A stretch of 11,064 nt of DNA from Sulfuricellaceae bacterium (GTDB lineage: Bacteria; Pseudomonadota; Gammaproteobacteria; Burkholderiales; UBA9220): assembly GCA_019911985.1 (NCBI GenBank), contig JAIOJO010000245.1:1-11064 (forward strand), in the 5' to 3' direction. Each line of letters begins with the position of its first letter. Within the stretch, counting starts at the first letter, position 1. Shown here piece after piece: positions 1 to 6,227 of this stretch. A program made the translations under genes and the position numbers. The notes beneath the pieces were generated by a model that was given only the letters and a program-made list of their open reading frames with translations, did not search any database and was not told the DNA's origin.

Positions 1-1122
1 ATAGATAACGATCCCGAAGCGCGAATTATCGTTCAACGGCTTGCTGCGCCCCGTTTCCCGGCCTCTGCACAACTAGCTCTCCCAGCGAGGCTGGCGGCTG
101 GGTTCCACACCCTAGATCTCGGCGGGACGCAATGGCGAGTCTATGTCCGCATTTTAAAATCGGGCGAACGCCTTGCGGTCGCCCAGGAAACCCAGGTACG
201 CGGCGAGGCCGCTCGCGATAGCGCCTTGCGCACCTTATTTCCATTGATTGCGCTGATTCCCTTGCTGGCGTTCTTTTCCCGGCATCTGGTCAGCGCCAGC
301 TTGGCTCCGGTTCGCGCCCTTGCCCAGGTTGCCGACGCGCAGCCGGAGGACCGCCCCGCCGCGCTGCCCACCGCCCAGGTGCCGGACGAGATCGCCCCTT
401 TCGTGCAATCGATCAACCGGCTGCTTGTACGAATCAACCGCCTGATGGAGCAACAGCGGCGCTTTATCGCCGATGCCGCGCATGAGTTGCGCTCGCCTTT
501 GACCGCGCTGTCGCTACAAGTGCAGAACCTGGAACGGGCCGAATCGCTGGCACTCTGCAAGGAGCGGCTGCTTCCGCTCAAGGCGGGCTTGGAGCGCTCC
601 CGCCACCTGCTCGACCAATTGTTGAGCCTGGCCCGGCAGCAGACAAACATGGATAAGCGGCAGCAAGTCGATCTGGCCGAAATGGCCCAGTCCGTGATCG
701 AGGAGTTGTTTCCGCTGGCGGAAATAAAACGTATTGACTTGGGATTGGAACAGCAGGGCCGAATCCTGATCGATGCGGAAACCTCGGCCGTCCATGTGCT
801 GCTGCGCAACGCGGTAGACAATGCCTTGCGCTATACGCCGGAAGGCGGCGAAGTCACGATACGCGTGAGTTCCAGCGGTGCAGAAGCCGTTCTGGAGGTT
901 ATCGACAACGGCCCCGGCATTCCGAAGGAAGAGCGGGAGCGGGTTTTCGACGCTTTCTACCGGATGCCCGGTAGCCCCGACGGCGGCAGCGGCCTGGGAT
1001 TGGCGATTGCCCGCAATGCTGCCGACCGCTTGGGGGGAACCGTCACGCTTGAAGAGCGAACGGATGGAACTGGGCTGGTCTTTGTCTACCGCCAGCGTCT
1101 GGCAGGCGCCTTGTTGCGTTAA
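1..1122 (+). CDS. Two-component sensor histidine kinase (5' end outside window)
   Basis: This is the C-terminal part of a membrane sensor kinase; the reading frame is open from base 1, so the true start lies upstream. In order one sees the end of a presumed periplasmic sensor region, a hydrophobic segment around bases 226-280 (LFPLIALIPLLAFF), a HAMP-like linker, and an H-box (ADAAHELRSPLTAL) whose phospho-accepting histidine is codon 481-483. An N-box (LLRNAVDNALRYTP), a G1 box (DNGPGIP) near 904 and a G2 box (GGSGLGLAIA) near 981-1010 follow. All residues needed for ATP binding and autophosphorylation appear intact. The layout resembles QseC/PmrB-type kinases, but the ligand cannot be read from this fragment. 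No response regulator is visible; it would be expected upstream. The gene converges on yajQ, 70 bases away. Confidence 0.93.
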   Translation: MDNDPEARIIVQRLAAPRFPASAQLALPARLAAGFHTLDLGGTQWRVYVRILKSGERLAVAQETQVRGEAARDSALRTLFPLIALIPLLAFFSRHLVSASLAPVRALAQVADAQPEDRPAALPTAQVPDEIAPFVQSINRLLVRINRLMEQQRRFIADAAHELRSPLTALSLQVQNLERAESLALCKERLLPLKAGLERSRHLLDQLLSLARQQTNMDKRQQVDLAEMAQSVIEELFPLAEIKRIDLGLEQQGRILIDAETSAVHVLLRNAVDNALRYTPEGGEVTIRVSSSGAEAVLEVIDNGPGIPKEERERVFDAFYRMPGSPDGGSGLGLAIARNAADRLGGTVTLEERTDGTGLVFVYRQRLAGALLR

Positions 1123-1125
1123 ATG

Positions 1126-1143
1126 CCGCCCCCCGAACGGCGG
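1126..1143. other. Weak hairpin between convergent genes
   Basis: CCGCC at 1126-1130 and GGCGG at 1139-1143 form a 5-bp stem with an 8-base loop, four bases after the kinase stop codon. No T-run follows on either strand, so it does not meet the usual look of an intrinsic terminator. It may only help to end or stabilise transcripts in the 70-base convergent gap. Confidence 0.25.
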
Positions 1144-1192
1144 ACGCAACACCCATCGACCGTAGAGCACTGTTCTTCTGCTGCGAGTTAGC

Positions 1193-1678
1193 CTAATCGC
1201 GGAAATTCTGGAACTGCAGCGGGAAGTCGGCTATCGATTTCTTCACCAGTTGGATCGCTTCCTGCAAAAAGTCGCGCTTGGCGCCCGTCACCCGCACCGT
1301 GTCGCCCTGGATGCTGGCCTGGACTTTCAGCTTGCTGTCCTTGATCAGCTTGACGATTTTTTTCGCCAGCTCGATTTCCACTCCGGTTTTCACCGTGACC
1401 GTCTGCTTCATCTTGTTGCCGCTGACTTTCTCGGACTTGCCCTTGTCCAGGCTGCGCACGTCGATATTGCGCTTGATGAGCTTCTGGCTCAGCACGTCGA
1501 GCACCTGCTCCAGCTTGAAATCGTCGTCGGCGTACAAGGTCAGCTCGAACTCGGATTGCTCCACGCGGGCATCCGACCCCTTGAAATCGAAACGGTTGGC
1601 GATTTCCTTGTTGGCTTGGTCGAGCGCGTTGCGCAATTCTTGCTTATCGACTTCGGAAACGATATCGAACGAGGGCAT
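1193..1678 (-). CDS. yajQ: YajQ family nucleotide (cyclic di-GMP) binding protein
   Basis: The 161-residue product matches the YajQ/UPF0234 family over its full length, from MPSFDIVSEVD to the family-typical end FPLQFQNFRD. Family members fold as two RRM-like domains; homologues in Xanthomonas and Pseudomonas bind cyclic di-GMP and influence virulence gene expression, and others have been reported to bind nucleic acids. Its role here is not known. The stop is TAG. A strong AGGAG ribosome site (1687-1691) lies 8 bases before the ATG and overlaps the stop codon of ppnP, so translation of the two genes is probably coupled. It is the last gene of the minus-strand arg-ppnP-yajQ run and converges on the sensor kinase. 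Confidence 0.95.
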   Translation of the reverse strand: MPSFDIVSEVDKQELRNALDQANKEIANRFDFKGSDARVEQSEFELTLYADDDFKLEQVLDVLSQKLIKRNIDVRSLDKGKSEKVSGNKMKQTVTVKTGVEIELAKKIVKLIKDSKLKVQASIQGDTVRVTGAKRDFLQEAIQLVKKSIADFPLQFQNFRD

Positions 1679-1686
1679 GGCCTAAA

Positions 1687-1692
1687 CTCCTA
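1687..1692 (-). promoter_or_regulatory. yajQ ribosome binding site overlapping the ppnP stop
   Basis: AGGAG at 1687-1691 shares bases with the ppnP TAG stop at 1690-1692 and sits 8 bases from the yajQ ATG. Ribosomes ending ppnP would land on the yajQ start site, which suggests translational coupling. Confidence 0.75.
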
Positions 1693-2001
1693 ATGGAAAT
1701 GGCAAACGTAATCCAAGGTTTCCAGGGTTTCGATGTCGAAACGGCTGTTGCCCGGCACGCTGAAGGATTCTCCGCCGCGATAGGTTTTCCATTCGGATTC
1801 GCCGTCCAGGCGGATTTTGCACACACCGGCGTTGAGTTCCATGGTTTCCGGCGCGCCGGTATTGAAAGTCAGGCTACTGGGGAAAATCACGCCGACGGAT
1901 TTTTTGCTGCCGTCGGGAAACTGCACGGTATGGCTGACGCACTTGCCGTCGAAGTAGATGTTGGCTTTTTTGTAGACGCTGACGTTGTCGAACTGTGACA
2001 T
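1690..2001 (-). CDS. ppnP: Pyrimidine/purine nucleoside phosphorylase PpnP (YaiE family)
   Basis: The 103-residue product (MSQFDNVSVYKKANIYFDGK to DYVCHFH) is a full-length member of the DUF1255/YaiE family. The E. coli member is a small cupin-fold enzyme that cleaves both purine and pyrimidine nucleosides with phosphate, releasing base and ribose 1-phosphate. The conserved stretches KSVGVIFPSSLTF, FSVPGNSRFDIE and the YVCHF ending are present. The frame opens seven codons further upstream, but the ATG at 2001 is preferred because a perfect AAGGAG lies at 2009-2014, seven bases away, and because family members begin MSxFxNV. It lies 43 bases after the intact TAA end of the argG frame and is probably co-transcribed with it, although the strong ribosome site would allow independent translation. 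Confidence 0.93.
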   Translation of the reverse strand: MSQFDNVSVYKKANIYFDGKCVSHTVQFPDGSKKSVGVIFPSSLTFNTGAPETMELNAGVCKIRLDGESEWKTYRGGESFSVPGNSRFDIETLETLDYVCHFH

Positions 2002-2044
2002 GCTTTGACTCCTTAAGATCAAGCGCAGAGGCGGTTAACTGTTT

Positions 2045-3262
2045 TTAACGATTTTGCAACTTGGCCGCGATGCGCATCCGCAGCGCGTTGAGCTTGATGA
2101 AGCCGCCCGCGTCCGCCTGGTTGTAGGCACCGGCATCGTCCTCGAAGGTGGCGATGGTCTAGTCGAACAGCGAATCGGTCTTGGAGTCGCGGCCGACGAC
2201 GATGACGTTGCCCTTGTACAGCTTGACCCGCACGTAGCCGTTGACGTGGCTTTGGGTGTGGTCGATCAGCACCTGCAGCGCGCGGCGCTCCGGCGCCCAC
2301 CAGTAGCCGTTGTAGATCAGGCTGGCGTAGCGCGGCATCAAGTCGTCTTTCAAGTGCGCCACTTCGCGGTCCAGCGTGAGGGACTCGATCGCGCGGTGCG
2401 CTTTCAGCATGATGGTGCCGCCGGGGGTTTCGTAACAGCCGCGGGACTTCATACCGACATAGCGGTTTTCCACCAGGTCGAGGCGGCCGATGCCGTGCTT
2501 GCCGCCGAGGCGGTTGAGTTCCGCCAGCATCGCGGCGGCGGACAGTTTCTTGCCGTTGAGGGCGACCGGGTCGCCGTTCTGGTATTCGATGTCTAGGTAT
2601 TCCGCCTGGTCGGGGGCTTTCTCCGGCGATACCGTCCAGCGCCACATATCCTCTTCCGCCTCGGCGGCGGGGTCTTCCAGGTGGCGGCCTTCGTAGCTGA
2701 TGTGCAGCAGGTTGGCGTCCATGGAATAAGGGCTGCCGCCCTGCTTGTGCTTCATCTCGACCGGAATGCCGTGCCGCTCGGCGTAGGCCAGCAGCTTTTC
2801 GCGCGAGAGCAAGTCCCACTCGCGCCAGGGGGCGATGATCTTGATGTCCGGGTTGAGTGCATAAGCGCCCAATTCGAAACGCACCTGGTCGTTGCCCTTG
2901 CCGGTGGCACCGTGGGAAATGGCGTCGGCGCCGGTTTCGCGGGCGATTTCGATGAGGCGCTTGGCGATCAGCGGCCGGGCGATGGAAGTGCCGAGCAGGT
3001 ATTCGCCTTCATACACGGTGTTGGCGCGGAACATCGGGAAGACGAAATCGCGCACGAATTCCTCGCGCAGGTCGTCGATGTAGATTTCCTTGATGCCGAA
3101 TTTCTGGGCCTTTTCCCGTGCCGGTTCGAGTTCCTCGCCCTGGCCGATGTCGGCGGTGAAGGTGACGACCTCGCAGTGATAGGTGTCTTGCAGCCATTTC
3201 AGGATGACCGAGGTATCCAGCCCGCCGGAATAGGCGAGAACGACTTTGTTGATATTGCTCAT
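2045..3262 (-). CDS. argG: Argininosuccinate synthase, interrupted by an in-frame TAG (possible pseudogene)
   Basis: ArgG joins citrulline and aspartate with ATP to give argininosuccinate in the cytoplasm, the penultimate step of arginine synthesis. The N-terminal PP-loop SGGLDTS is at residues 12-18, followed by family motifs such as SHGATGKGNDQVRFE, PWREWDLLSREKL and SMDANLLHISYEGRHLEDP. Translation from 3262 reaches a TAG at 2159-2161, giving 367 residues. In the same frame the sequence continues for 37 codons as TIATFEDDAGAYNQ...GGFIKLNALRMRIAAKL and ends at a TAA at 2045-2047. With the TAG read as an amino acid the protein would have 405 residues, the usual family length. The missing tail includes the C-terminal arm that family structures use for tetramer contacts, so the short form is probably impaired. 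There is no frameshift or second lesion. It follows argF after a 113-base gap with a REP-like palindrome. Possible explanations are a sequence error, a recent nonsense mutation, or readthrough. Confidence 0.93.
2159..2161 (-). other. In-frame amber codon inside argG
   Basis: CTA on the plus strand reads TAG on the coding strand, in phase with both the upstream ArgG frame (3262 to 2162) and the downstream ArgG-like frame (2158 to 2045). The codon context is GAC TAG ACC. One base change from CAG, GAG, AAG, TCG, TTG, TGG, TAC or TAT would produce it. Confidence 0.95.
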
Positions 3263-3293
3263 TACGGTACTCGCTTAAACTAAAAACTCATGA

Positions 3294-3370
3294 ACCGCAA
3301 AGGACGCGAAGGTACGCGCAGGAATTTCATAACAAGTTTTTCCTTTGCGTGCCTTCGCGTCCTTCGCGGT
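3294..3370. repeat. REP-like imperfect palindrome between argF and argG
   Basis: Two 29-base arms, 3294-3322 and 3342-3370, are inverted copies that match at 25 of 29 positions around a 19-base A/T-rich loop. The arms carry the pattern ACCGC-AAGGACGCGAAGG and its complement CCTTCGCGTCCTTCGCGGT. From memory, this GGACGCGAAGG-type palindrome recurs between genes in many environmental proteobacteria; this window contains only one copy. It starts five bases after the argF stop and ends 31 bases before the argG start, so in the transcript it would form a long hairpin between the two coding regions. It could stabilise the argF message, weaken read-through into argG, or be a passive REP-type element. 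Confidence 0.8.
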
Positions 3371-3375
3371 AAAAA

Positions 3376-4296
3376 TCAGCTCTCGATTTTGCCCAGCAGA
3401 AGATATTCCATCAGCGCTTTCTGCACATGCAGCCTATTTTCCGCCTCGTCCCACACCACGCTGTGCGGGCCGTCGATCACCTCCGCCGCCACTTCCTCGC
3501 CGCGGTGGGCGGGCAGGCAGTGCATGAAGAGGGCGTCCGGCTTGGCCAGGCCCATCATTTCCGCGTCCACCTGCCAGTGCTCGAAGTCGCGCAGCCGCTC
3601 CTCGTTTTCCGCCTCGAAACCCATGCTGGTCCACACGTCGGTGGTCACCAAGTCGGCGTCCCGCGCCGCTTCCAGGGGATCGGAAAACTCCTCGTAATGG
3701 TCGGTGCCGTAGAGGCCGGCGCGTTCGGGCTCGACTTCGTAGCCCGGCGGGGTGGAAACGTGAACGTTGAAATCCAGCACTTCCGCCGCCTGCAGCCAGG
3801 TGTTGCAGACATTGTTGGAATCGCCGATCCAGGTCACGGTTTTGCCTTTAATGCTGCCGCGCTGTTCGATAAAGGTAAAAATATCCGCCAGAATCTGGCA
3901 GGGATGGTATTCGTTGGTCAGGCCGTTGATGACCGGCACGCGGGAATGGGCGGCGAAGCGCTCGATGATGTCTTGCTCGAAGGTGCGGATCATCACCAAA
4001 TCGCTCATGCGCGAGATGACTTGCGCGGCGTCTTCCACCGGCTCGCCGCGCCCCAGTTGCGAGTCGCGGGTATTCAGGTAGATCGCCGCGCCGCCGAGTT
4101 GTTGCATACCCGCCTCGAAAGACAGCCGCGTGCGCGTGCTCGCCTTCTCGAAGATCATCACCAGCGAGCGGTCGTGCAGCGGGTGATAGGTCTGATAGGC
4201 CTTGAACTGAGCCTTGATCCAGCGCGTGCGCTGGAAGAGATGCTCGAATTCCTCGCGCGATAAATCTTTAAATTGTAAAAAGTGTTTTAGTTGCAT
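3376..4296 (-). CDS. argF: Ornithine carbamoyltransferase
   Basis: ArgF transfers the carbamoyl group of carbamoyl phosphate to ornithine, making citrulline for ArgG. The 306-residue product has the usual length and all signature motifs: STRTR at residues 53-57 (carbamoyl phosphate binding), HPCQ at 131-134, DVWTSMG at 220-226 (ornithine side) and HCLPAHRG at 259-266 with the catalytic cysteine. It belongs to the short anabolic class. A GGAG ribosome site lies six bases before the ATG at 4296; a second ATG at 4300 is in another frame. It starts 36 bases after the argD stop, with no terminator between, so argD and argF are very probably one transcript. The gene looks intact. Confidence 0.97.
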   Translation of the reverse strand: MQLKHFLQFKDLSREEFEHLFQRTRWIKAQFKAYQTYHPLHDRSLVMIFEKASTRTRLSFEAGMQQLGGAAIYLNTRDSQLGRGEPVEDAAQVISRMSDLVMIRTFEQDIIERFAAHSRVPVINGLTNEYHPCQILADIFTFIEQRGSIKGKTVTWIGDSNNVCNTWLQAAEVLDFNVHVSTPPGYEVEPERAGLYGTDHYEEFSDPLEAARDADLVTTDVWTSMGFEAENEERLRDFEHWQVDAEMMGLAKPDALFMHCLPAHRGEEVAAEVIDGPHSVVWDEAENRLHVQKALMEYLLLGKIES

Positions 4297-4332
4297 ACAT
4301 TACTCCGGTTCGCTCACCGGCCCGATTCCACC

Positions 4333-5505
4333 CTATCCAGCCAGAAACGCCTTGATCAGCAAGGCCAAGGCATCGATCAGATGTTGCGCTTCGTCGCGCT
4401 GCATAATCAGCGGCGGCAGCAAACGCACCACTTTATCGGCCGTGACATTAATCAGAAGGCCGCGCTCCAGCGCCATTTTCACCAAATCGCCGCAGGGGCG
4501 GTCGAGCTGAATACCCACCATCAGGCCCAGGCCGCGCACCTCGACATAGCCCGCTGTACCGCCCAGGGCTTGATGCAAGCCGCTGCGCAGAAATTCGCCG
4601 AGTTCGGCCGCGCGCGGCACCAAGCCGTCTTCCTCGATAACGGCGAGCGTCGCCAAGGCGGCGGCACACGCCAGCGGATTGCCGCCGAAGGTGGAACCGT
4701 GATTGCCCGGCTTGAATACCTCCGCCGCCGCGCCCTTGGCCAAGCAAGCGCCGATCGGCACGCCCGAACCCAGGCCCTTAGCCAAAGCCATAACGTCCGG
4801 GACGATACCCGCATGCTGGAAAGCAAACCAAGCGCCGGTGCGGCCGATGCCGGTCTGCACCTCGTCCAGCATCAACAGCCAGCCCTGGCGGTCGCACAAT
4901 TCGCGCAGCCCCTGCAGATAGGCGGCATCCGGCGTCTGGATACCGCCTTCGCCCTGCACCGGTTCGACCATTACGGCCACGACGTTGGGATTGTGCTCGG
5001 CCACTTGGGCCACGGCGGCGATATCGTTGTAAGGAACGCGTAAAAAACCGCTGACCAAGGGCTCGAAACCCGCTTGCACCTTGCGGTTCCCGGTCGCGGT
5101 CAAGGTCGCCATGGTGCGGCCGTGAAACGCTTTTTCCATCACGACGATGACGGGGTTTTCCACCCCTTTGTTGTGGCCGTAGAGGCGTGCCAGCTTGATG
5201 GCCGCTTCGTTCGCCTCGCAGCCGGAATTGCAGAAAAACACGCGATCCATGCCGGACAACTGCGCCAACCGGTCGGCCAAGCGCTCTTGGTTGGCGATGT
5301 GGTAGACGTTGGAGGTATGGATCAGCTTGCCGGCTTGCTCGCAGATAGCGCGCACCAGTCTCGGATGCGCATGCCCGAGCCCGCTCACCGCAATGCCGCC
5401 GAGCGCATCGAAATATTTATTCCCTTGCTCGTCCCACAGCCAGCAGCCCTCGCCCCGTTCGAAAGTAACGGGCAAGCGGTTATAAGTGTTCATTAAGTGC
5501 GACAT
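4333..5505 (-). CDS. argD: Acetylornithine aminotransferase
   Basis: ArgD is a class III, PLP-dependent transaminase that interconverts N-acetylglutamate semialdehyde and N-acetylornithine with glutamate as amino donor; in many bacteria it also serves as succinyl-diaminopimelate aminotransferase in lysine synthesis. The 390-residue product shows GGIAVSGLGHAHP near 36-48, FCNSGCEANEAA near 91-102 (PLP phosphate binding), EPVQGEGGI near 181-189, LMLDEVQTGIGRTG with the cofactor aspartate at 214, and MALAKGLGSGVPIG with the Schiff-base lysine at 243. GSTFGGNPLACAAAL follows. The ATG at 5505 has only a weak ribosome site (AGG about 8-10 bases upstream); an internal ATG at 5493 (MNTYNRLP) is an alternative start. 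It is the first gene of the minus-strand arg run and stops with TAG. Confidence 0.96.
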   Translation of the reverse strand: MSHLMNTYNRLPVTFERGEGCWLWDEQGNKYFDALGGIAVSGLGHAHPRLVRAICEQAGKLIHTSNVYHIANQERLADRLAQLSGMDRVFFCNSGCEANEAAIKLARLYGHNKGVENPVIVVMEKAFHGRTMATLTATGNRKVQAGFEPLVSGFLRVPYNDIAAVAQVAEHNPNVVAVMVEPVQGEGGIQTPDAAYLQGLRELCDRQGWLLMLDEVQTGIGRTGAWFAFQHAGIVPDVMALAKGLGSGVPIGACLAKGAAAEVFKPGNHGSTFGGNPLACAAALATLAVIEEDGLVPRAAELGEFLRSGLHQALGGTAGYVEVRGLGLMVGIQLDRPCGDLVKMALERGLLINVTADKVVRLLPPLIMQRDEAQHLIDALALLIKAFLAG

Positions 5506-5676
5506 ATCCGTACCTGAATAAATGCTTACGGCGGCCTAAAGCCGCCGTGTGCCTTGATCTCGCCCGGCTTTAAACGAAGCCGGCCTGTGCTGCGACATTT
5601 CCCGGCACGCTAGCGGGAAACGAACTTTTTAGCCGAAAACCGGGCTTCGTGCAAGCGCTATCTACCCGGTATTCGC
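5506..5676 (-). promoter_or_regulatory. Structured 5' leader of the arg transcript (candidate)
   Basis: If transcription starts near 5676 (see the extended -10 site), the argD message has a leader of about 170 bases full of inverted repeats. These are a perfect 8-bp stem at 5528-5535/5541-5548, a perfect 7-bp stem at 5564-5570/5577-5583 and a perfect 7-bp stem at 5598-5604/5614-5620. In addition, 5640-5650 can pair with 5574-5583 (10 bp with one bulged base), which would compete with the 5564-5583 hairpin. No T-run follows the last hairpin and no obvious leader peptide was found, so classical attenuation is not shown. No known riboswitch class was recognised. Chance pairing in GC-rich DNA remains possible. 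Confidence 0.35.
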
Positions 5677-5682
5677 GTTGCG

Positions 5683-5691
5683 ATTCTATCA
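5683..5691 (-). promoter_or_regulatory. Candidate extended -10 promoter for the arg genes
   Basis: On the minus strand the bases read TGATAGAAT, that is TG-N-TAGAAT, five of six matches to TATAAT with an extended -10 TG. No good -35 box is present at 16-18 bases upstream, which is tolerated by extended -10 promoters. It would place the start of transcription near 5676. This is a motif match only. Confidence 0.3.
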
Positions 5692-5792
5692 TCTTCATGC
5701 CATTTGTGCTGAACGCGCAGGCCGAACCCAAGCCGTAAGCGGCTGCCGACAGGCGCACAATACCGCTCCGCCGCCAGGCTCGGAATCCGAAA

Positions 5793-5831
5793 CCGCCATG
5801 CGCAAACCGGCTTGCTTGTCCTGCATGGCGG
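5793..5831. repeat. Perfect 9-bp inverted repeat in the argD/yjfB-like gap
   Basis: CCGCCATGC at 5793-5801 and GCATGGCGG at 5823-5831 are exact reverse complements around a 21-base loop, which itself can form a small GCAA/TTGC stem. Other inverted repeats nearby are AGCCG/CGGCT (5731-5744), GCCCTT/AAGGGC (5839-5844/5877-5882) and GTTTTTAAAAC (5858-5868). The rest of 5506-5974 shows no convincing coding sequence. The repeat could be part of a small RNA, a protein-binding site or a decayed repeat; the sequence does not decide. Confidence 0.45.
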
Positions 5832-5902
5832 CGGCGAAGCCCTTGTTTCCCTACCCCGTTTTTAAAACATCGGCGTAAGGGCAAAACGCTTAAAAATTTA
5901 AC

Positions 5903-5931
5903 TTTACTTTGCCCCGCAAGCGGGCTAGTGT
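5903..5931 (+). promoter_or_regulatory. Weak candidate sigma-70 promoter for the YjfB-like gene
   Basis: TTTACT (5903-5908) and TAGTGT (5926-5931) are spaced by 17 bases and match the -35 and -10 consensus at 4/6 and 3/6 positions. A small CCCGC-AA-GCGGG hairpin (5913-5924) lies between the boxes. No clear flagellar sigma-28 or sigma-54 promoter was found. Low confidence. Confidence 0.2.
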
Positions 5932-5974
5932 TTAACCGTAGCGAAGCGTTATTTGTTTTTTGAAAGGAAGCATT

Positions 5975-6175
5975 ATGGATATTTCTCAAGCCAGTTCCTT
6001 ATCCAGCATCGTGTCGTCGGTTTCTTCCAGCAGCGACAATGCCGGCATCTCGGTACTGAAGAAAGCCTTGGACAACCAAACCCAAACGGCCGCGCAGCTA
6101 GTCAACAGCTTGCCTCAACCGACCAAACCGACCCCGGTTGGCGGGCTTGGCAACAATATCGACGTTAAAGCCTAG
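5975..6175 (+). CDS. YjfB-like putative motility protein, small
   Basis: The 66-residue product begins MDISQASSLSSIVSSVSSSS and contains DNAGISVLKKALDNQTQTAAQLVNSL, which resembles the short YjfB/putative motility protein family (an MDI start, then a GxxVLKKALD core and a Q-rich amphipathic stretch). The family's molecular role is not well established; the name comes from association with motility gene sets. It has no signal peptide or membrane segment. The ATG at 5975 is chosen over the in-frame TTG at 5960 because AAAGGA (5963-5968) sits six bases before it and because family members start MDI. The C-terminal tail is proline- and glycine-rich. The gene stands alone between two minus-strand runs, with its own terminator at 6198-6224, so it is a single-gene transcript. 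No flagellar genes are nearby. Confidence 0.75.
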   Translation: MDISQASSLSSIVSSVSSSSDNAGISVLKKALDNQTQTAAQLVNSLPQPTKPTPVGGLGNNIDVKA

Positions 6176-6197
6176 ACTTAATAAAGAACCTATCCGC

Positions 6198-6224
6198 AAA
6201 AAACCCCGCAACGCGGGGTTTTTT
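6198..6224. terminator. Bidirectional intrinsic terminator
   Basis: CCCCGC (6204-6209) and GCGGGG (6213-6218) form a perfect 6-bp stem with loop AAC, flanked by six A (6198-6203) and six T (6219-6224), extending the pairing to 12 bp. It therefore has a T-run on both strands. It lies 23 bases after the YjfB-like gene stop (+) and 4 bases after the hemW stop (-), and ends both transcripts. Confidence 0.93.
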
Positions 6225-6227
6225 CAT

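Noticed and set aside
226..228. TTG as the start of the sensor kinase
   Set aside because: The same frame is open and protein-like back to base 1, and a start here would fall inside the membrane segment and discard the sensor domain.
2159..2161. General reassignment of TAG to an amino acid (for example pyrrolysine)
   Set aside because: yajQ, ppnP, argD and the YjfB-like gene all end at TAG exactly where their families end, so TAG acts as stop in this genome.
2019..2819. 266-residue minus-strand reading frame overlapping argG
   Set aside because: It lies in another frame of argG, is arginine/proline-rich without recognisable motifs, and is explained by the high GC content at third positions of the real gene.
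3290..3697. Plus-strand frame starting MNRKGREG
   Set aside because: Its start is the REP-like palindrome read as protein, and the rest is the antisense of argF; this kind of repeat is a frequent source of false gene calls.
3427..4263. 278-residue plus-strand frame antisense to argF
   Set aside because: It has no family resemblance, while the opposite strand is a complete ArgF with every signature motif.
5513..5530. ArgR-type ARG box near the argD start
   Set aside because: Only one half-site (TGAAT followed by AAAT) is present; the second half matches the consensus at just two of five positions.
5570..5989. 139-residue minus-strand frame in the argD/YjfB-like gap
   Set aside because: Low-complexity basic composition, no ribosome site, no recognisable motif, and it overlaps the start region of the YjfB-like gene and the presumed arg promoter.
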